This document shows positions 28,974 to 38,175 of a DNA stretch of 64,000 nucleotides, in pieces. A program made the position numbers and the translations under genes. Numbering within the stretch: position 1 is the stretch's first letter; the number at the start of each line of letters is the position of its first letter. The notes under the pieces are model-generated. The model saw only the letters and a program-made list of their open reading frames with translations. It was not told where the DNA came from and made no database searches. The stretch is from Idiomarinaceae bacterium (lineage in GTDB: Bacteria; Pseudomonadota; Gammaproteobacteria; Enterobacterales; Alteromonadaceae): assembly GCA_002685255.1 (NCBI GenBank), contig NYWU01000010.1:62001-126000 (forward strand), given 5' to 3'.

Positions 28974-29822
28974 TCAATCTGACTTTGTACGCTTTTTGTG
29001 GATTAATCGGTATTCCTCTAGACTCACTGTCATCTCCGCACCGGCCAATACAATCAACCATGATAAATAGATCCAAACGATGAGTATGGGCACCGTGGCA
29101 AGCGCACCATAAATCGCCTGATAGGTTGGAAAGTGGGTGATGTAGAGTGAGAATAGTTGTTTACTAACCTCAAATAGTATGGCTGAAAAGGCGGCACCAA
29201 AAGCCGCATAGCGGAACTTCACAGGCCTATTCGGCACGAGTTGGTAAAGCAGTACAAAGGCGATGAAACTCGTCACTACCGGTACCGCCGACAGCAAAAA
29301 ACTACGAATCCCCGAAACATACGTTTCTGCAAATTGAGACAGCGAGACTAAGTAAGACGTTGCCGCCAAACCCGTACCAATAAGAACAGGTCCGAGTGTC
29401 AAAATCATCCAATAAATGGCAAAAGATACTGTCCAACGTCGGCTACTGGTATCGCGCCAGATATTATTTAACGCAGAGTCTATCGCCGAAATCAGAGCTA
29501 CGGCGACAAAAAATAAAAATGCGATACCGACGGCGGTCATCTGAGAAGCGTTGCCAACAAACTGATCGATATATTCTTTCAGCTGCTCGCCTGAAGTGGG
29601 CAACAAGTTAGCGAACAGCGCACTCTCTATGTTGTTTTTGAGGTCATCGAATACTGGAAAGGCGGAAAATACCGTGAAAGTGACCACTAACAGGGGCACT
29701 AAGGATAGTAAACTGACATAGGTTAGGTGCCCGGCGGTCACGTTAATTGAGTCGGACTGACTGCGCAGTGCGACATGCCGAGAAAATTTAAAACCGTGTT
29801 TTAGCCAAAGTTTCCAGTTCAT
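28974..29822 (-). CDS. yihY: YihY-family inner-membrane protein
   Basis: A 282-residue polytopic membrane protein with about six helices, of the YihY/virulence factor BrkB family. The start at 29822 (MNWKLWLKHGFKFS) was chosen because the longer frame to 29933 would run into the divergent gene at 29888 and has no family-like sequence. Conserved blocks include HLTYVSLLSLVPLLV and the PNRPVKFRYAAFGAAFSA loop. The family was once called RNase BN in error; the true function is unknown. It heads the yihY-dtd-yiiD operon. Confidence 0.9.
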   Translation of the reverse strand: MNWKLWLKHGFKFSRHVALRSQSDSINVTAGHLTYVSLLSLVPLLVVTFTVFSAFPVFDDLKNNIESALFANLLPTSGEQLKEYIDQFVGNASQMTAVGIAFLFFVAVALISAIDSALNNIWRDTSSRRWTVSFAIYWMILTLGPVLIGTGLAATSYLVSLSQFAETYVSGIRSFLLSAVPVVTSFIAFVLLYQLVPNRPVKFRYAAFGAAFSAILFEVSKQLFSLYITHFPTYQAIYGALATVPILIVWIYLSWLIVLAGAEMTVSLEEYRLIHKKRTKSD

Positions 29823-29887
29823 ATTGGTCAAAATTACATATCTCTGCGTACGATGAATGAGTCTTATATTGATGGAGAACGCACAAG

Positions 29888-30604
29888 ATGGCAATTGTAG
29901 TCTTTGGTGCCGCAGGTGGTCTCGGGCTTTCACTAACGAAAGAGCTCAAGCAAAAGTTCAACGACAGCACTATTATCGCAGTATCGCGTCAGCCAATTAA
30001 CCAACGCGTTGCCGGTGTACACTACACGACGATAGAGAATTACACCGCTGAGCCCCTAGAACAGTGGGTGACTGAATTTAACCAGCGCGGTGAAGTGCTC
30101 GAGGGCGTTGTTTCGACGGTCGGCATGCTGCATGACGATGATACGTTCCCAGAAAAGCAACTCGACGATTTAAATGAAGCAAACTTGAGCAAGCTCTTTA
30201 GCGTTAACGCAGTGATGCCGTTAATGATTCTAAAGGCGTGTAAACCACTGCTGGATAAAAAGAAGAGTCGCTTTTTTGTTCAACTTTCAGCGAAAGTAGG
30301 CAGCATTGAGGATAATTATTTAGGCGGTTGGTACAGCTACCGTGCCAGTAAAGCGGCGTTAAACATGTTGCTCAAAACGGCATCAATTGAACTTAAACGC
30401 TCACACAAATCCTTTGTGGTTGCTGCAATTCATCCAGGCACGACAGATACCGGCCTGTCGAAACCATTTCAAAAGCGCGTGCCCGAAGACAAACTTTATT
30501 CGCCTGAGCGTTCAGCCGAACGCATCGTTAAGGTGATACAAGGGCTGAAGGCTGAAGACTCAGGTGGTTTATTTCACTGGGATGGCAAACGACTGCCCTA
30601 TTAA
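29888..30604 (+). CDS. Short-chain dehydrogenase/reductase (C-factor-like)
   Basis: A 238-residue SDR protein with the N-terminal NAD(P)-binding GAAGGLGLSLTKEL motif, serine in VQLSAKVGS, the active-site YRASKAALN (YxxxK) and the HPGTTDTGLSKPF block after beta strand 6. The last block and overall length fit the CsgA/C-factor-like group often annotated simply as SDR. Substrate unknown. Divergent from yihY; the small membrane-protein operon begins 78 bases downstream. Confidence 0.85.
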   Translation: MAIVVFGAAGGLGLSLTKELKQKFNDSTIIAVSRQPINQRVAGVHYTTIENYTAEPLEQWVTEFNQRGEVLEGVVSTVGMLHDDDTFPEKQLDDLNEANLSKLFSVNAVMPLMILKACKPLLDKKKSRFFVQLSAKVGSIEDNYLGGWYSYRASKAALNMLLKTASIELKRSHKSFVVAAIHPGTTDTGLSKPFQKRVPEDKLYSPERSAERIVKVIQGLKAEDSGGLFHWDGKRLPY

Positions 30605-30682
30605 GACTTGTATTCATTGTGCAACCAATGCATTAATATGAGGTGGTACGGGGGGATTTCATTTATCTCGACAGGGGGTTTT

Positions 30683-30919
30683 ATGCGTTACATTTTAGCT
30701 GTTTTGATTCCACCGCTCGCGGTGTTGACGACAGGACGGATCTTTCAATTCTTATTTAACGTGATACTCACAGCTTTAGGCATTGTGCTATTTGTTTTTT
30801 CATTTGGCGCTTTAGGCTTAGTTTATATCCTTGCGATCATTCACGCGATTTTGGTCGTACGTAGTTACAACCAAGATAAACGAGATGAACGATTGGTTCG
30901 CGCCGTAAGGGGAGACTAA
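30683..30919 (+). CDS. Small YqaE/Pmp3-type membrane protein
   Basis: A 78-residue hydrophobic protein with two membrane helices, starting MRYILAVLIPPLAVLTTGR, typical of the YqaE/Pmp3 (UPF0057) family, followed by a charged C-terminal tail. The ATG at 30683 has an AGGGGG ribosome-binding site; an upstream in-frame ATG at 30608 lacks one. Family members stabilise membrane potential or respond to stress in plants and yeast; the bacterial role is unclear. Its stop overlaps the next start as TAATG, so it is coupled to the DUF2959 lipoprotein gene. Confidence 0.8.
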   Translation: MRYILAVLIPPLAVLTTGRIFQFLFNVILTALGIVLFVFSFGALGLVYILAIIHAILVVRSYNQDKRDERLVRAVRGD

Positions 30920-31563
30920 TGAAAAAGCTGGGGTTAAGTATTTTCACGTTGTTGTTCTTAGTGGGCTGCCAAAGTGCCTATTATGGAGCGATGGAGAAAT
31001 TGGGCATCGAGAAGCGCGATATTTTGGTCGATCGTGTTGACGACGCTAAAGATGCGCAAAGCGATGCTCAAGAAGAGTTTAAATCGGCTCTCGAACGCCT
31101 AGATGCGCTGCTGCAGTTTGACGGTGGTGAACTTGAAGAACGCTACAACGCACTGCGTGACGATTATGAGGCGAGTAAATCCGCCGCTGAGCGTGTTAAC
31201 GAACGTATCGAAGAAGTCGACGATGTGGCTCAAGATTTGTTTGATGAATGGAGCGAAGAGCTAGAGCTATACAGTAACGATGCCATGCGCCGCGAGAGTG
31301 AGCGACGTCTGCGAGAGACAGAGCGTCATTATGGTGAGCTCATTCGTGTGATGGAACGGGCCGCCGGAAAGATGGACCCTGTTTTACAAAAGATGCAAGA
31401 CAATGTGTTGTATCTCAAACACAACCTGAACGCGCGCGCTATCGACGCAATTCGCGGTGAATTTAGTCGTTTACAGACCGATATCTCGGACCTAATTGAT
31501 GAGATGGAGTCTGCCATTGATGAGTCTAATCGCTTTATTGAAAGCATGAACAGCGGTGCTTAA
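30919..31563 (+). CDS. DUF2959 lipoprotein, coiled coil
   Basis: A 214-residue predicted lipoprotein: signal peptide ending in the lipobox LVGC (cysteine 17), then an almost wholly helical, charged body with heptad-like runs of E, D, R and L. Sequence pattern fits DUF2959, common in Alteromonadales and Vibrio and of unknown function. It is translationally coupled to the YqaE-like membrane protein. A periplasmic or outer-membrane spacer role is a guess. Confidence 0.75.
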   Translation: MKKLGLSIFTLLFLVGCQSAYYGAMEKLGIEKRDILVDRVDDAKDAQSDAQEEFKSALERLDALLQFDGGELEERYNALRDDYEASKSAAERVNERIEEVDDVAQDLFDEWSEELELYSNDAMRRESERRLRETERHYGELIRVMERAAGKMDPVLQKMQDNVLYLKHNLNARAIDAIRGEFSRLQTDISDLIDEMESAIDESNRFIESMNSGA

Positions 31564-31584
31564 CCCACTATTACAGGAGTTTTC

Positions 31585-32097
31585 ATGAGTATTTTGTTTA
31601 TCGGCGGCAGTCGTCGTAAAGAGTCAATTAATGCAAAATTAAAGCATCGCTTGGTACAGGTTGCCGAAAAGCATACGTTTGATTTTGAGTTACTCGATGC
31701 CGATGCGTTAGATGCGCCTATCTACCACGGTGATCACGAGCAGGCAGAAGGTGTTCCTAAGGCAATGCAACAGCTGGCAAAGGCCGTTGCCGCGGCTGAT
31801 AAAGTGGTGCTTGTCAGCCCTGAATATAACGCCTCTGTTTCGCCACTGATTAAAAATGCGATTGATTGGACTTCGCGTGTTGACGGTCAGGTGTGGAAAG
31901 GCAAGAAAGTATTACTTGCAGCTGCTTCGCCGGGTGGCCTAGGCGGTATCCGTGGACTCAGCCATTTACGCGACATCTTGGGTAATGTTCAGGCGTGGAC
32001 GGCTCCTCTTTTTGCCTGCTGTCCTAATGCCAATGATGAGACCATCGCGGCAATGGATGACGATTTTTTATCGACTTTCCTTAGTCAGGGTGACTGA
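31585..32097 (+). CDS. NADPH-dependent FMN reductase family protein
   Basis: A 170-residue flavodoxin-fold protein of the NAD(P)H-dependent FMN reductase/quinone reductase group (ChrR/azoreductase-like). The FMN phosphate loop GGSRRKESINAKL is at residues 7-19, and LVSPEYNASVSPLIKNAIDW carries the PEYN flavin-contact motif; SPGGLGGIRGLSHLR follows. It probably reduces quinones, chromate or similar electron acceptors. Its TGA stop overlaps the start of the MgtC-like gene. Confidence 0.85.
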   Translation: MSILFIGGSRRKESINAKLKHRLVQVAEKHTFDFELLDADALDAPIYHGDHEQAEGVPKAMQQLAKAVAAADKVVLVSPEYNASVSPLIKNAIDWTSRVDGQVWKGKKVLLAAASPGGLGGIRGLSHLRDILGNVQAWTAPLFACCPNANDETIAAMDDDFLSTFLSQGD

Positions 32098-32603
32098 TGA
32101 GTCTCTCGGACATCCTGGTGTTTGAACACATGGCGCCCTTCACTTGGAAGGGCATTGCCACTGCGATTGCCAGTGGTGCCATCGTAGGGCTTGAGCGGCA
32201 AATTCGTGGTAAACCTGTCGGTATTCGAACTTCAGCACTAATCACACTGGGTACCTACGTATTCTTAGTAAGTGCCAAACTGGTGATGAATGATCATACC
32301 GATGCGTCGCGCATTATTGGGCAAGTGATCACGGGCATTGGCTTTCTTGGTGCTGGCGTGATGCTCGCTAAAGATGGCGTGGTGGTCGGCGTCACATCAG
32401 CGGCTACCATCTGGATGCTAGCAGCAATCGGCGTTGTTGCTGGGCTAGGATTATACCCGACAGCTTTCGCTTTGGCTCTGATCGTGGTGGTGGTGTTAGT
32501 GGGCGTGGACTTGCTAGAGGAGAGTTTTCAGTCGCTTACGCGCGGCGTTCATCAGAAGTACGATGGCTGGCGTAAGCGCCGCGCAGATAGTAACGAACCT
32601 TAA
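32097..32603 (+). CDS. MgtC/SapB-family membrane protein
   Basis: A 168-residue protein with about four membrane helices. GAIVGLERQIRGKPVGIRTSALITLGTY and the RIIGQVITGIGFLGAGVML stretch are hallmark MgtC/SapB blocks. It lacks the C-terminal ACT-like domain of Salmonella MgtC, so it is the short SapB-type form. Family members are tied to low-Mg survival and ATP synthase control; a general membrane function is all that can be claimed here. It ends 4 bases into the convergent TetR gene. Confidence 0.85.
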   Translation: MSLSDILVFEHMAPFTWKGIATAIASGAIVGLERQIRGKPVGIRTSALITLGTYVFLVSAKLVMNDHTDASRIIGQVITGIGFLGAGVMLAKDGVVVGVTSAATIWMLAAIGVVAGLGLYPTAFALALIVVVVLVGVDLLEESFQSLTRGVHQKYDGWRKRRADSNEP

Positions 32604-33214
32604 GCTTTTAAGCCGTTCATATACGTATTTATGGCTGCTTCACCATACTCGACAAGTGGGAAGTAGCCATCATCCATTAACCAGTTGTAAATCAACCCAT
32701 CGACTAAGCCGAATAACCCGATAACCGCAATACGTGGGCTCACTTTGGGGGGTAATTGCCCCTCGTTAATTGCTTTCTCGAATAACGCTTCGACATCACA
32801 GATACAGTCATTGCGGCCACTTAAATGGCGTAATTTGATTGGATTGACTTCGTCAATGTATTCGCACTTATGCATGAGAATGTTTGCCAATGCCTGCACC
32901 CGTGGATCGGTGGCAACACGGTTTAAAAACTCATTAGTACGCTCTTGGATTTCGACAAGGGCATCGAACTCAGGTTGTTGTGCAATTTGCTCGCGCATTT
33001 CATCAATGGGCAAACGAACACGCTCCATTAATGACTCAATCAACGCCATTTTATTACTAAAATGGTGATAAATAGCGCCTCGAGTGACACCCGCAGCCTC
33101 GGCGACCTGTGCCATTGACGTATGGGTGACACCTCGCTCACTAAATACACGCTCTGCCGCATCGAGCAGCTGTGAGCGAGTCGCGAGCGCATCTTCTTTT
33201 GTACGCCTAACCAA
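32600..33214 (-). CDS. TetR/AcrR-family repressor
   Basis: A 204-residue TetR regulator with an N-terminal helix-turn-helix (about 10-55: QLLDAAERVFSERGV, TSMAQVAEAAGVTRGAIYHHFSNK split over helices 1-4) and an AcrR/TtgR-like C-terminal ligand domain. The TTG at 33214 gives MVRRTKEDA, the typical AcrR-type start, and has GAGG 8 bases upstream; an ATG at 33226 is the alternative. No efflux pump is adjacent. A perfect palindrome at 33281-33299 in the divergent region is a likely operator. Confidence 0.85.
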   Translation of the reverse strand: MVRRTKEDALATRSQLLDAAERVFSERGVTHTSMAQVAEAAGVTRGAIYHHFSNKMALIESLMERVRLPIDEMREQIAQQPEFDALVEIQERTNEFLNRVATDPRVQALANILMHKCEYIDEVNPIKLRHLSGRNDCICDVEALFEKAINEGQLPPKVSPRIAVIGLFGLVDGLIYNWLMDDGYFPLVEYGEAAINTYMNGLKA

Positions 33215-33280
33215 ATTACACCTCATCAAATTAGAATACCGTCTAATTATAGCGATTTTCTGCTTATCATGCATTATTGT

Positions 33281-33299
33281 ATGTATATTTTATATACAT
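33281..33299. promoter_or_regulatory. Candidate TetR operator
   Basis: ATGTATAT-TTT-ATATACAT is a perfect 8-bp inverted repeat with a 3-base centre, located 66 bases upstream of the TetR start and before the divergent DUF3081-like gene. AcrR-type repressors bind such TACAT/ATGTA palindromes. Confidence 0.5.
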
Positions 33300-33427
33300 G
33301 TTCGTATTTGACAACTGAGTCATTTCGATAGACTCTGAAAGGGCATTTGGAGCAGAACAAGTCTAGTCACGGCGATGTTGCGTATAACTCATATGTATAC
33401 ATTAATGGACAAGCAAGGAGACAGTGC

Positions 33428-33709
33428 ATGAAAAACGAGATCGATTTTCGTCTTATTTTAGATGCTTATGAAAAGATCCATGAGCATGGCGAGGCAAAGC
33501 AAGGCAAGCACGTCCTTGATGGTATTACTGCGTATACTGACCATGATGGTTACACCGTATTTTTGGAAGGCCACGGCGTAAAGCTGACGTTAGAGTTTCA
33601 TAACAAATACCGTCTAGATTACGACAATGGCAAGCAGTTCGACCAATTCATTCGTGCGCTTAAAAATATCAGTGAAGGCTACGAAACCCCAGGTTTGGAG
33701 CGTGGATGA
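33428..33709 (+). CDS. Small conserved protein, DUF3081-like
   Basis: A 93-residue soluble protein from the ATG at 33428, which follows an AAGGAG site; an upstream extension to 33347 is unsupported. Features are LILDAYEKIHEHGE, LDGITAYTDHDGYTVFLEG and LEFHNKYRLDY, which resemble DUF3081, a small gammaproteobacterial family without known role. It overlaps the hemolysin III gene by 4 bases. Divergent from the TetR gene and possibly under its control. Confidence 0.7.
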   Translation: MKNEIDFRLILDAYEKIHEHGEAKQGKHVLDGITAYTDHDGYTVFLEGHGVKLTLEFHNKYRLDYDNGKQFDQFIRALKNISEGYETPGLERG

Positions 33710-34368
33710 GTAATAAGTCGTATACCGTTTTAGAAGAAGTCGCTCATGCGCTAACGCATGGCATAGGCGCGGTACTGAGCATCGTTGGGTTGGTGGTGAT
33801 GCTGGTTTGGTCTGTCGCCTACGGCGATACTTGGCATGTGGTGGCAGCGAGTATTTATGGGGCTAGCCTCATTCTGCTGTACACGGCCTCAACGTTGTAT
33901 CACGCTTTTCCATGGCCGCGTATCAAAGCTGTATTCCAACAGTTAGACCACGCCGCTATATTTGTACTTATCGCGGGCACCTACACACCCTTTGCGCTGA
34001 TTAATTTGCGAGGACCTTGGGGTTGGTCATTGCTTGGTGTGGTCTGGGGAATCGCATTATTCGGCGTGATTCTAGAGCTCGTTGTGAAGAATCCACCGAA
34101 GTGGTTGTCTTTGACGTTGTATCTTGGCCTCGGCTGGATGGCGTTGGTGGCAATTAAGCCGATGCTCGACAACGTTGACACAGGCGGGTTACTACTGTTG
34201 CTTGCAGGTGGTCTTGCATACACCTTGGGTGTGATATTTTACGTGCGCAAGCAGATGCCTTATCACCATGCGATTTGGCACTTATTTGTGCTAGCGGGGA
34301 GCATTCTACACTTTTTCTCGATTTTCTATTATGTGTTGCCGCAGCCTGACCTTTTGGCAGCGCAATGA
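33706..34368 (+). CDS. Hemolysin III/TrhA-family membrane protein (PAQR type)
   Basis: A 220-residue protein with seven predicted membrane helices. It begins with the EEVAHALTHGIGA motif of the hemolysin III family and carries the conserved metal-ligand-type residues of PAQR proteins: STLYHAF, QQLDHAAIFVLIAGTYTP and the C-terminal HAIWHLFVLAGSILHFF. E. coli relatives are now called TrhA and linked to membrane energetics. Coupled to the DUF3081-like gene and followed by a strong terminator. Confidence 0.88.
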   Translation: MSNKSYTVLEEVAHALTHGIGAVLSIVGLVVMLVWSVAYGDTWHVVAASIYGASLILLYTASTLYHAFPWPRIKAVFQQLDHAAIFVLIAGTYTPFALINLRGPWGWSLLGVVWGIALFGVILELVVKNPPKWLSLTLYLGLGWMALVAIKPMLDNVDTGGLLLLLAGGLAYTLGVIFYVRKQMPYHHAIWHLFVLAGSILHFFSIFYYVLPQPDLLAAQ

Positions 34369-34383
34369 TTAATTATCGCGCAT

Positions 34384-34412
34384 AAAAAAACCCGCCGGTT
34401 GGCGGGTTTTTT
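34384..34412. terminator. Bidirectional terminator between the hemolysin III gene and typA
   Basis: AAAAAACCCGCC-GGTT-GGCGGGTTTTTT is a 12-bp perfect stem with A and T runs on its two sides, so it can stop transcription from both converging genes. Confidence 0.9.
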
Positions 34413-34432
34413 GTATCTCATCACGCAGCGAC

Positions 34433-36271
34433 TTAGCTTTTCGGTTCGCGACTCGCGCGCTTACGCTCGTTTTCAGTCAGCATACGCTTACGAATACGGA
34501 TTGACACCGGCGTCACCTCAACCAATTCGTCATCGTTAATGAACTCAAGCGCTTGCTCAAGTGTATAACGGATCGGTGGGCTCAAGGTTTGTGCGTCGTC
34601 AGTACCTGAAGCACGTACGTTAGTCAGCTGCTTACCTTTCAAACAGTTAACCGTCAGGTCATTTGAACGGTTATGAATACCGATGATTTGACCTTCGTAT
34701 ACTTCGTCACCGTGTGATGCGAACAACTTACCACGCTCTTGCAAGTTGAACAGCGCATAAGTCAGTGCTTTACCCTGTGCGTTTGAAATCAATACGCCGT
34801 TCACACGTTGACCGATAGTACCGCCTTTATGTGGGCCGTAGTGATCAAAAGTGTGGTACATCAAACCGGTACCTGAAGTCAGGGTCATGAATTCGGTTTG
34901 GAAACCAATCAAGCCACGGCTAGGTACTTCAAAGTCGATACGTACACGGCCTTTACCATCTGGGTTCATGTCAGTCATCTCGGCTTTACGTAAGCCAAGT
35001 TTTTCCATGACAGCACCTTGGTGTTGGTCTTCGATATCAACCGTCAGTGTTTCGTACGGTTCCATTTTCTGGCCGTCTTCATGCTTGATGATAACTTCTG
35101 GACGCGATACTGCGAGTTCGAAGCCTTCACGACGCATGTTTTCGATTAAAACACCCAAGTGTAATTCACCACGACCTGATACACGGAACTTATCCGGGTT
35201 ATCGGTTTCTTCAACGCGTAGTGCAACGTTGTGAACCAGTTCTTGTTGTAAACGCTCAAGGATCTGGCGAGAGGTTACGAACTTACCTTCTTTACCCGCG
35301 AACGGTGACGTGTTGACTTGGAAAGTCATGGTCACTGTTGGTTCGTCAACCGTCAATGGCTTAAGCGGGTTGGGTTTACCCACCGCGCATACTGTGTCAG
35401 AGATTTTTAATTCACCTAAACCCGTAATCGCACAGATATCACCTGCGTGCGCAGCTTGCGCATCGATACGGTCTAAACCAAGGTAGTTAAATACCTGGCC
35501 AACTTTACCATTGCGTGTTTCGCCGTCGGCGCCCACGATAGTCACTTGTTGGTTAACCTTAACGCTACCTTGAGTAACACGGCCGATACCGATAACACCT
35601 AAGTAGCTTGAGTAGTCCAACTGAGAAATCTGCATTTGCAGATCGCCTTCAGGATCCGCATCTGGATGACTGACTTGGTCAACGATAGTTTCGAACAATG
35701 GCGTCATATCGCCGCCCGATTGTTCTGCGTCCAAACTTGCCCAACCGTTCAATGCTGATGCATAAATAACAGGGAAGTCCAACTGCTCATCGGTCGCGCC
35801 AAGGTTGTCGAACAAATCAAACACTTGATCCATAACCCAGTCAGGACGTGCGCCTGGACGGTCAATTTTATTAATAACGACGATTGGATTAAGTCCGTGA
35901 GCAAACGCTTTTTGCGTTACAAAGCGTGTTTGCGGCATTGGACCATCAACAGCGTCAACGAGAAGCAAAACTGAGTCAGCCATTGACATGACACGCTCAA
36001 CCTCACCACCGAAATCGGCGTGGCCAGGGGTATCTAGAATGTTGATGCGGTAGTCTTGCCAGTTGATCGCTGTGTTTTTAGCGAGGATGGTAATACCGCG
36101 CTCTTTTTCTAGATCGTTTGAGTCCATGATGCGCTCTTCAAGCTCACCACGGCTTTCTAACGTGCCAGATTGTTGAAGCAGCTTGTCGACCAATGTGGTT
36201 TTACCATGGTCAACGTGCGCAATAATCGCAATGTTGCGAAGTTTATTAATATCAAATGCCTGAGTTGTCAT
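34433..36271 (-). CDS. typA: Ribosome-associated GTPase TypA/BipA
   Basis: Translational GTPase that binds the ribosome and helps 50S assembly and stress growth, especially in the cold. The 612 residues start with [15 protein letters not shown] (G1 near 18-26), then [14 protein letters not shown] (G3) and [12 protein letters not shown] (G4), followed by EF-Tu domain 2, EF-G-like domains III and V and the BipA-specific C-terminal domain with [14 protein letters not shown]. Divergent from glnA, the same arrangement as in E. coli. Confidence 0.98.
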   Translation of the reverse strand: MTTQAFDINKLRNIAIIAHVDHGKTTLVDKLLQQSGTLESRGELEERIMDSNDLEKERGITILAKNTAINWQDYRINILDTPGHADFGGEVERVMSMADSVLLLVDAVDGPMPQTRFVTQKAFAHGLNPIVVINKIDRPGARPDWVMDQVFDLFDNLGATDEQLDFPVIYASALNGWASLDAEQSGGDMTPLFETIVDQVSHPDADPEGDLQMQISQLDYSSYLGVIGIGRVTQGSVKVNQQVTIVGADGETRNGKVGQVFNYLGLDRIDAQAAHAGDICAITGLGELKISDTVCAVGKPNPLKPLTVDEPTVTMTFQVNTSPFAGKEGKFVTSRQILERLQQELVHNVALRVEETDNPDKFRVSGRGELHLGVLIENMRREGFELAVSRPEVIIKHEDGQKMEPYETLTVDIEDQHQGAVMEKLGLRKAEMTDMNPDGKGRVRIDFEVPSRGLIGFQTEFMTLTSGTGLMYHTFDHYGPHKGGTIGQRVNGVLISNAQGKALTYALFNLQERGKLFASHGDEVYEGQIIGIHNRSNDLTVNCLKGKQLTNVRASGTDDAQTLSPPIRYTLEQALEFINDDELVEVTPVSIRIRKRMLTENERKRASREPKS

Positions 36272-36431
36272 TAAGAACAGCCTATTGATGTCGGAAAGTG
36301 AACAACGTTGTCTAAACCGACAAGGGGTTGATGAAAATAGCGGCGTATTCTACCTGTTTGCTAACGATATAAAAAGGGGCTGTTGAATTTTTCATCAGAA
36401 TGACATGAATCAATAGGAATTAATGCTTATT

Positions 36432-36468
36432 TGCACCAAAATAGTCTACAATGATCCAAATTGGTGCA
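36432..36468 (+). promoter_or_regulatory. NtrC enhancer sites upstream of glnA
   Basis: TGATCCAAATTGGTGCA at 36452-36468 matches the NtrC dyad TGCACCATATTGGTGCA closely. A second, half-conserved site begins with TGCACCA at 36432. Both lie about 80-110 bases before the -24/-12 promoter, a normal enhancer distance. Confidence 0.8.
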
Positions 36469-36542
36469 ATTTTGAGTTGCTTTCAACGTTCAAACGAGAC
36501 TCCAATTTATTAAAAAACTTTAAAAACAATGGGTTATATATT

Positions 36543-36558
36543 TGGCACGTGGATTGCA
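36543..36558 (+). promoter_or_regulatory. Sigma-54 promoter of glnA
   Basis: TGGCAC-GTGGA-TTGCA is a perfect match to the sigma-54 -24/-12 consensus TGGCAC-N5-TTGCW. Transcription would begin near 36570, about 100 bases before the glnA start. Confidence 0.92.
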
Positions 36559-36673
36559 ATCCAATATGCATCCTAAGAGGTACACAACAATAGCTGTATA
36601 AAACTGGATTTAATCAGTTATTGATATATGTTTATTTTGACTTTTGATATTCAAGATTCCGCTGGAGGAAAAC

Positions 36674-38083
36674 ATGTCAGCAAGTAAGATTTTCGACGCC
36701 ATTAAAGAGCATGACGTCAAATTCGTCGACTTACGCTTTACCGATACAAAGGGTAAAGAACAGCACGTCACAATCCCGGTGTCGCAAATCGACGACGACT
36801 TCTTTGAAGAAGGTAAGATGTTTGACGGTTCATCAATCGCTGGCTGGAAAGGTATTAACGAGTCAGACATGGTGTTGATGCCAGACGCAGAGTCGTTGGT
36901 ACTCGATCCGTTCACCGACGAAATGACACTGAACGTACGGTGTGACATTTTAGAACCCGATACCATGCAAGGCTATAGCCGCGATCCTCGTTCTATCGCG
37001 AAACGCGCAGAAGAGTTCTTGCAAGCATCAGGCGTAGCTGACAGCGCATTCTTTGGCCCTGAGCCAGAGTTTTTCTTATTCAACGATGTTCGTTTCCACA
37101 CCGACATGAGCGGCTCGTTCTACAAGATCGATGCCGAGGAAGCAAAGTGGAACTCGGGTCGTGAATATTCAGAAGGTAATTTGGCGCACCGCCCGGGCGT
37201 AAAAGGCGGTTACTTCCCAGTGCCTCCGGTTGACTCTGCGCACGATATTCGTGGCACTATGAGTTTGGTGATGGAAGACATGGGCTTGGTGGTTGAAGCG
37301 CATCACCACGAAGTAGCAACAGCGGGTCAGAACGAAGTGGCAACTCAGTTCAATAGCCTGACTAAGAAAGCCGACGAGATTCAAATCTACAAATATGTGG
37401 TGCACAACGTAGCGCATTCCTATGGCATGACCGCTACCTTTATGCCTAAGCCATTAGTGGGTGATAACGGCTCTGGTATGCATGTTCACATGTCACTTGC
37501 GAAAGATGGTCAAAACTTGTTTGCTGGCGACCAATACGCAGGCTTGAGCGAAACCGCGTTATATTACATCGGCGGTATCATTAAGCACGCACGTGCTATC
37601 AATGCGTTTACTAACCCATCGACTAACTCGTACAAACGTTTGGTACCAGGGTTTGAAGCACCGGTCATGCTGGCTTACTCAGCACGTAACCGTTCTGCAT
37701 CGATTCGTATTCCATTGGTATCGAGTGCCAAAGCGCGTCGTATCGAAGTACGCTTCCCTGATCCAAGCGCTAACCCATACCTGTGCTTTACCGCATTATT
37801 AATGGCAGGCTTGGACGGCATCCGTAACAAGATCCACCCAGGCGATGCGATGGATAAAGACTTGTACAACCTGCCACCGGAAGAAGCGAAAGATATCCCA
37901 ACCGTATGTCATTCACTTGAAATGGCATTGGACGCATTGGATAAAGACCGTGACTTCCTCAAGCAAGGTGGTGTGGTGGATGACGACATGATCGACGCAT
38001 ACATCGACCTTAAGTACAACGAAGTAGAAACATTGAAGAAAACAACTCATCCTGTTGAATTCGATATGTACTACAGCGTTTAA
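36674..38083 (+). CDS. glnA: Glutamine synthetase type I
   Basis: ATP-dependent condensation of ammonia and glutamate, the central nitrogen assimilation step. From the ATG at 36674 (GGAGG site upstream; the longer frame to 36644 lies in the leader) there are 469 residues, the standard GSI-beta length. Visible blocks are [22 protein letters not shown], the glutamate-rich metal site GPEPEFFLF and [28 protein letters not shown], and the adenylylation tyrosine in DLYNLPPEE. The regulatory DNA shows NtrC/sigma-54 control. A terminator separates it from glnL. Confidence 0.98.
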   Translation: MSASKIFDAIKEHDVKFVDLRFTDTKGKEQHVTIPVSQIDDDFFEEGKMFDGSSIAGWKGINESDMVLMPDAESLVLDPFTDEMTLNVRCDILEPDTMQGYSRDPRSIAKRAEEFLQASGVADSAFFGPEPEFFLFNDVRFHTDMSGSFYKIDAEEAKWNSGREYSEGNLAHRPGVKGGYFPVPPVDSAHDIRGTMSLVMEDMGLVVEAHHHEVATAGQNEVATQFNSLTKKADEIQIYKYVVHNVAHSYGMTATFMPKPLVGDNGSGMHVHMSLAKDGQNLFAGDQYAGLSETALYYIGGIIKHARAINAFTNPSTNSYKRLVPGFEAPVMLAYSARNRSASIRIPLVSSAKARRIEVRFPDPSANPYLCFTALLMAGLDGIRNKIHPGDAMDKDLYNLPPEEAKDIPTVCHSLEMALDALDKDRDFLKQGGVVDDDMIDAYIDLKYNEVETLKKTTHPVEFDMYYSV

Positions 38084-38100
38084 ACCAAGACGGTTGCACG

Positions 38101-38124
38101 AAGGGAGGCCCAGCCTCCCTTTTT
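38101..38124 (+). terminator. Terminator of glnA
   Basis: AAGGGAGGC-CCA-GCCTCCCTT is a 9-bp perfect stem followed by a T run. As in E. coli it would attenuate read-through from glnA into glnLG. Confidence 0.88.
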
Positions 38125-38136
38125 AAGCCGTGTATA

Positions 38137-38153
38137 TGCACCAAATTAGTGCA
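38137..38153 (+). promoter_or_regulatory. NtrC site before glnL
   Basis: TGCACCAAATTAGTGCA differs from the NtrC consensus dyad at only two or three positions. It lies between the glnA terminator and the glnL start, matching the known autoregulatory NtrC site of the enterobacterial glnL promoter. Confidence 0.8.
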
Positions 38154-38175
38154 GACTATTGTGGAGTGTATTTGA

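Larger units (their letters stand above)
36272..36673. other. Divergent typA/glnA intergenic region
   Basis: About 400 bases without a gene, visibly A/T-rich. The glnA-proximal half holds the NtrC sites and the sigma-54 promoter listed separately. Between 36272 and 36430 I see nothing beyond the expected space for a typA promoter. Confidence 0.8.
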
